The notes beneath the pieces are model-generated. The model was not told the origin of the DNA, made no database searches, and was given only the letters and a program-made list of their open reading frames with translations. Of a DNA stretch of 64,000 nucleotides, positions 60,601 through 64,000 are shown piece after piece. The stretch lies in NCBI RefSeq assembly GCF_963675165.1, contig NC_087378.1:398562-462561 (forward strand). Reading direction: 5' to 3'. The translations under genes were made by a program, and so were the position numbers. Numbering within the stretch: position 1 is the stretch's first letter; each line of letters begins with the position of its first letter. This DNA is from Halichondria panicea (taxonomy: Eukaryota > Porifera > Demospongiae > Suberitida > Halichondriidae).

Positions 60601-63600
60601 TACAGTAACATACATATAGATATAGCCACTGTGTGTGTGTGTGTGTGTGCGTGTGTGTGTTCTAAAGGTGACCTCTGTGTCTTGTACATGTGTCCACAGC
60701 TGGATGAGAGTGTACCACTATATGGACTGGACAAAGCCATCACTCACTTCGAGGTATGCTCATTAATTGCCCTGGCCAACACACCCAAAATGCAACTTTA
60801 TAGTTATATGTCAAAATTAGTACATTTTGGCCTGTCACAGATCTTTGATTAAGCTACATGATATATATTTTTATACCACACTTACGTCACCATTAATTCA
60901 TCTCATTGGTCAACAGCTGTAGAAGAATAACATACAACCCTGGGCATGCACAGTTTTCTAGGTGTTTTTCAATTGTTCAAGAAAGTAAGCAAACAGAAAA
61001 GAGCCATGCTTGACGGTACTAAGACTCCAAAGCGACGGCAGAATCACGGAAGCTGCTCTCCAACAAGATGGTTAATTAAGCCTCCATCGGTTAATGGGTA
61101 TGGTTAAAAACATTTTTGCCAAGAAGAGCTTGCAACTGCAGCAAGGGACGTCAAATGCACAACGCTTGGACCAAAGAAGCTCCTGAGCATCTGCAGGAGT
61201 CGACGTGTTGCTTAACTAGCTCTTGACGGCTACAAAATCCCGGCATAGTCTTGCTCTTTTTGCAGTAGTATACATTGTGGATTGAATTGTTGCTAGAGGG
61301 AGATCCTTTTATAGTACTGCTGCGGTCACGTGGTATAAGTCAGATATGCCACACCTACTCGAAGATATGCACTCGGCCTGTATATCCTCCTCATAGGTGT
61401 GGTATATCCTATACTAATTCCCCTCCCCTACAAAAGTGGCTGAATGTAAAATGTACTGAATATTTTGTCAGAATCTCCTCACGACACGGCTACATTACGA
61501 GACCCCCCTCAGCCGTGGGAACTCAGAGGACCTCTTGTCTAGAATGAGTGTCCTCTCCTCCGGCTGTGACTTCCTCTCTATTGAGCTGCTCTGTCTGAGG
61601 AGGGCGGGGCAAGAAGGCGGAGTCTGGGCCACTCAAATCAAAGAGATGGAGAGCTTTAACAATGACCTCAGACAAGCTTGCAGGAAGGTATACTTGTGTG
61701 TGTGTATGTGTGGGGGGGGGGAGGGGTGCGAATGGGAGTTTGTAGGGTAGGGATTTATTAGTTATCACTTTTTAAAAGTACTAGCTGCTCTAAAAACTTG
61801 GTTGTAATACCATGTAACTATGACTACCCATCCTCCCAGATTCGCCGCAAGGTACCTGCCTCTAACTCTCGTCGCATGTTGAGGTATGACAGCACAGTGA
61901 GTGAGACTCTGAACAAAACAGGGCAGAGACAGCTGGTCCTCATTGACGCCTTCAAGGCACTCCACCTCAAGGCCAGCCAGAAGGCTAACAGTCTCACTGG
62001 TGCGTTGCATAATAATACTAATATTCTACTCTAGATGATCAAATGGAAAGAAGCTTTCATCAATTACAAGTGTTCTAGATTAAATACATGTATCATAATT
62101 ATAGTATCCTCTTTTATTCGTAGTCATAACAATAATAATTAATATTGATTGCAGGCTCTGAGAAACTAACGAGTGGTGAATTGGAGGGGCTTACTCGTGA
62201 GGTGGTGACCAGTGGAGCTCTGTTAGAGTTTAGCATTGAGGGGAAGGACGCTAAGGAGCAGCTGCGTGCTAACATGACCACCAACGCCACCTCTCTCGAT
62301 GAATTCCTCGTCTCTTTAGGGGAGGGGATATACGACACACAGGCCACTAAGTCTAAGGTACATTGTGTGTTCAATGTGTCACATGACATTCACATGACTA
62401 ATAAGTGGTAGTCTCTTGCTAACTTGTCATACCTCCTCTGACCAGAAGCCCCACCCCTTTGCGTAAGCAAACTAAAAAAAAAGGCCTAACCAGATTTAAA
62501 CCGGTGATACTAGACAGGAACTAAGAACTAAGCCAACAGAGCCTGATACATTGTATGCAGCCCGAGGCTCCGGCTGTTGTGAAGGCTAAAGCTGTGAAGG
62601 CGGAGCTTAGCGATGTAGAGGGGCTGGGTTTTAAGCTGGTGGAGAGACGGAAGGACATCATGGAGCTCAAGAAGGCTCTCAAAAGGAAGGTTAGTGGAGT
62701 AGGTACTTATTTCCGTTGGAACTTTAATCCATAACGTCAGTTTCATAACAGTATATATACCCACTCCCCCCCCCCCCACACATACATTACTTTATTAATC
62801 CTTCCCCGGCATAGGGCCAGGAGCTGAGCGAGGCTGGAGTGAAGATAGGGTTACTGGAGAAGAAGGTGAAGTCGGCTGATGGCAAGTGTGATAAGCAAGT
62901 GGGTGTGGAGAGGGAGGAGCAAGACAGGTTGCGGAGGGTCATGGATGAGCAGAAAAGGTGGGGCTTGTGTATACGCTATAGTTTGCAATCTTCTTTCAGT
63001 TGTTTTCTTCGAAATTAACCTGTTTTGGGGGGTAACTTTGACTGCCCATAACTTGAGCTGGGATTGTCCAATATCACAAATAGAATGTGCATTTAGTAGC
63101 TCTTTGATAGAGCTACAAGATGGTGTGTTTAGGTTAATTGATTACCAAATCTTCCATTTTTAAAGAAAAAGCATTATTATGGATTATTCCCACCCTTCCA
63201 GGAAGTTCAACAAGACTATTGAGGTCCTTGAAAATGACAAGACATCGCTAGAGAAGAAAGTCGAGGTTCAGTCAAAACGGGGTGCCTTATTGGACATTAC
63301 GATTGCCGGGAGACTCACCCTTGAGGGTAAGGGAAGTCCCTACTCGAGTCCGTTCAGCAGCCCAAACATGCCACAGACACCACTCCTCCTGTCAAGGGTA
63401 AGTATTGAACCTCTCTAGATAGTTAATGAGCTGGCTTAAAATATTATTTTCCTCCTGCAGATAGAGTCTTTGAAGAAAGCTCTCGGCTTCTCCCAACATG
63501 ACAACTTCAAGCTCAAAGCTCAGATAGCCAAGGTAAGTGCAGCTGCTTGTTTATGTATTGTAACCACTTAATTAGTTACACTGCCTCCACCTTCATTCCC

Positions 63601-63760
63601 CTCCACCCTTCTCTCTCTATAGGCTCAGCTCAACTCTCTGCCTCCATTGCACTTGCCTAAGAGGCTGATTCACAAGAGGAGAGAGGAGGATGACAAAGAT
63701 GGAGACAATCAGACCGATCAAGAGAAGTCCGTACTCAAACGAACAGCTGCCCTCATTGAG
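54688..63760 (+). CDS. Chimeric gene: secreted beta-helix-like domain fused to dynactin p150 copy (3' end outside window)
   Basis: Exon 1 54688-55611 (308 codons) is one open frame. It encodes a signal peptide (MIVLWLMWTSLSLGSG), about 215 residues of a Cys- and Asn-rich, parallel beta-helix/pectin-lyase-like ectodomain, a hydrophobic segment (VAYLYIFFTCLAALITC), a Cys cluster, then dynactin coiled coil from LRDLSAQDK. Further exons match DCTN1 exons 9-22: 55789-56031, 57244-57432, 57493-57592, 57843-58056, 58966-59080, 60700-60753, 61472-61687, 61840-61999, 62155-62357, 62561-62689, 62815-62957, 63202-63397, 63461-63532, 63623-63760. Total 1,032 codons so far with no stop and no frameshift. 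CAP-Gly and basic regions are absent. The intron-derived part is 55396-55486. Transcription is unproven; an unexpressed but recent duplicate is the main alternative. Confidence 0.72.
56170..56322. mobile_element. Degenerate MITE fragment
   Basis: Ends CTAGATCCGCCACTG and contains GACCTTTTTTTAGG, like the inner part and terminus of the element at 44200-44545. Left end unclear. Confidence 0.45.
56328..57063. mobile_element. Inverted-repeat element, about 735 bp
   Basis: Left terminus TACAGCTGTTTGCATAGACC and right terminus GTCTATGCAAACAGCTGTA are imperfect inverted repeats extending about 70 bp, including CCACAAAACCACCATAC and its complement. No transposase frame seen. Inserted in the copy's intron after dynactin exon 9. 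Confidence 0.75.
58057..58965. other. Enlarged intron in the chimeric gene
   Basis: 909 bp against 197 bp in the parent. The extra sequence includes two similar GGTCTTCTGTTTCACA / AAGTCCTCCGTTTCACA segments near 58375 and 58450. No element class recognised. Confidence 0.55.
59165..59232. repeat. Near-perfect 68 bp palindrome
   Basis: TAGTTGGGC...ATCCTGGACGCT, a CACGT centre, then AGCGTCCAGGAT...GCCCAACTA. It abuts the left end of the inverted-repeat element at 59234. Confidence 0.85.
59234..60552. mobile_element. Inverted-repeat DNA element, about 1.3 kb, non-autonomous
   Basis: Left end GTAGTCTCACACCCAGCCCC and right end GGCTGGTGTGAGACTAC are inverted; weaker similarity extends inward (GAACTTCCTAT / ATAGGAATTTCT). 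It carries a G-rich minisatellite and no transposase frame. It accounts for most of the 1.6 kb intron between copy exons 13 and 14 (parent intron 169 bp). Confidence 0.65.
59571..59788 (+). repeat. G-rich minisatellite (TATTATGAGACAGGGGGG)n
   Basis: About 11-12 units of 18-22 bp, each TATTATGAGACAG followed by a G run of varying length and occasionally an A. Not CRISPR-like: no unique spacers, eukaryotic context. Confidence 0.95.
60872..61400. mobile_element. Probable inverted-repeat insertion
   Basis: TATACCACACTTACG at the left and AGGTGTGGTATA at the right are short inverted ends, with a further GCCACACCTA inside. It enlarges the intron between copy exons 14 and 15 (718 bp against 156 bp). 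Ends are tentative. Confidence 0.4.
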
Positions 63761-64000
63761 GTTAGAAAATATTAAAGTACTAGAGTTGGCTCTGTAACTA
63801 GAGTTCTGGTGGTTTAAATTCAATGATTTTATGAAAGCTTAGAAGGAGCTCTTTCAGATGGTATGCTCAAATCTCAAATTTGGAACGGGCCATAATTTCT
63901 CATTTTCCAAAAAAGACCAATGAGCCCATGGAATTTTGTCAAAATGAACAGGCCCAAAATATACCTTTATTTTAACACCTGAAAAGCCTCTCTCTAAGCT

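Larger units (their letters stand above)
55396..64000 (+). repeat. Tandem segmental duplication of DCTN1 exons 8-22
   Basis: Copy of 47870 onward. Exon lengths equal the parent except exon 10 (189 versus 216 nt) and exon 20 (196 versus 283 nt), both changes being multiples of three. Several introns are much longer than in the parent because of inserted elements. It continues past the right edge. Confidence 0.93.

Noticed and set aside
54688..63760. Dynactin copy as a processed or decayed pseudogene
   Set aside because: Introns are retained and all 15 exons are open, with frame-preserving indels only; non-expression cannot be excluded.

Overview
The window is nuclear DNA of an early-branching animal, most likely a sponge. 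Genes are compact, with many short GT-AG introns, a metazoan gene set (a DSL-type Delta ligand, dynactin p150, mortalin, Sld5, FAD synthase) and a secreted beta-helix-like domain of a style I associate with sponges. Species-level identity cannot be read from the window. CA/TG microsatellites, poly-C runs and small inverted-repeat elements are abundant.

Layout, left to right. 1-4915 (-): 3' part of a gene encoding a fatty acyl-AMP ligase, an acyl carrier protein and a ketosynthase. 5093-5534 (+): small unrecognised two-exon gene. 5769-6218 (-): EFCAB10-like. 6485-7181 (+): unrecognised gene sharing an RFX/FOXJ1-like promoter with it. 7375-10732 (-): short/branched-chain acyl-CoA dehydrogenase. 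11028-14986 (-): mitochondrial Hsp70. 15276-21851 (+): Delta-like Notch ligand. 22166-25107 (-): FAD synthase. 25523-33422 (+): RA-REM-CDC25 guanine nucleotide exchange factor, with two tRNA-Pro genes in one intron. 33642-34067 (-): MRPS14. 34270-37163 (+): GINS subunit Sld5. 38052-39074 (-): glycogen-targeting PP1 subunit. 39663-43021 (+): SLC35A nucleotide-sugar transporter. 43487-45490 (-): glutathionyl-hydroquinone reductase type GST. 45804-54028 (+): dynactin p150/DCTN1, complete in 25 exons. 54688 to beyond 64000 (+): a second, chimeric dynactin gene.

Most genes form head-to-head pairs with 180-590 bp between start codons and tail-to-tail junctions between pairs; ACADSB followed by HSPA9 is the one tandem exception before the dynactin duplication.

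The strongest novelty is the chimera. A segment of DCTN1 (exons 8-22 in this window) was duplicated in tandem downstream of the parent and joined in frame to a signal peptide plus beta-helix-like ectodomain. The join reads through a former DCTN1 intron whose acceptor AG is now AA. That exonised intron encodes a hydrophobic, Cys-rich stretch that could be a transmembrane segment. All 15 exons in the window stay open and in phase, while the copy's introns are swollen by inverted-repeat elements. The second is the intron-bearing FAAL-ACP-KS gene, whose ketosynthase keeps the active-site Cys but lacks the HGTGT histidine. All exon boundaries are by-eye calls checked for reading-phase consistency; none has transcript support.
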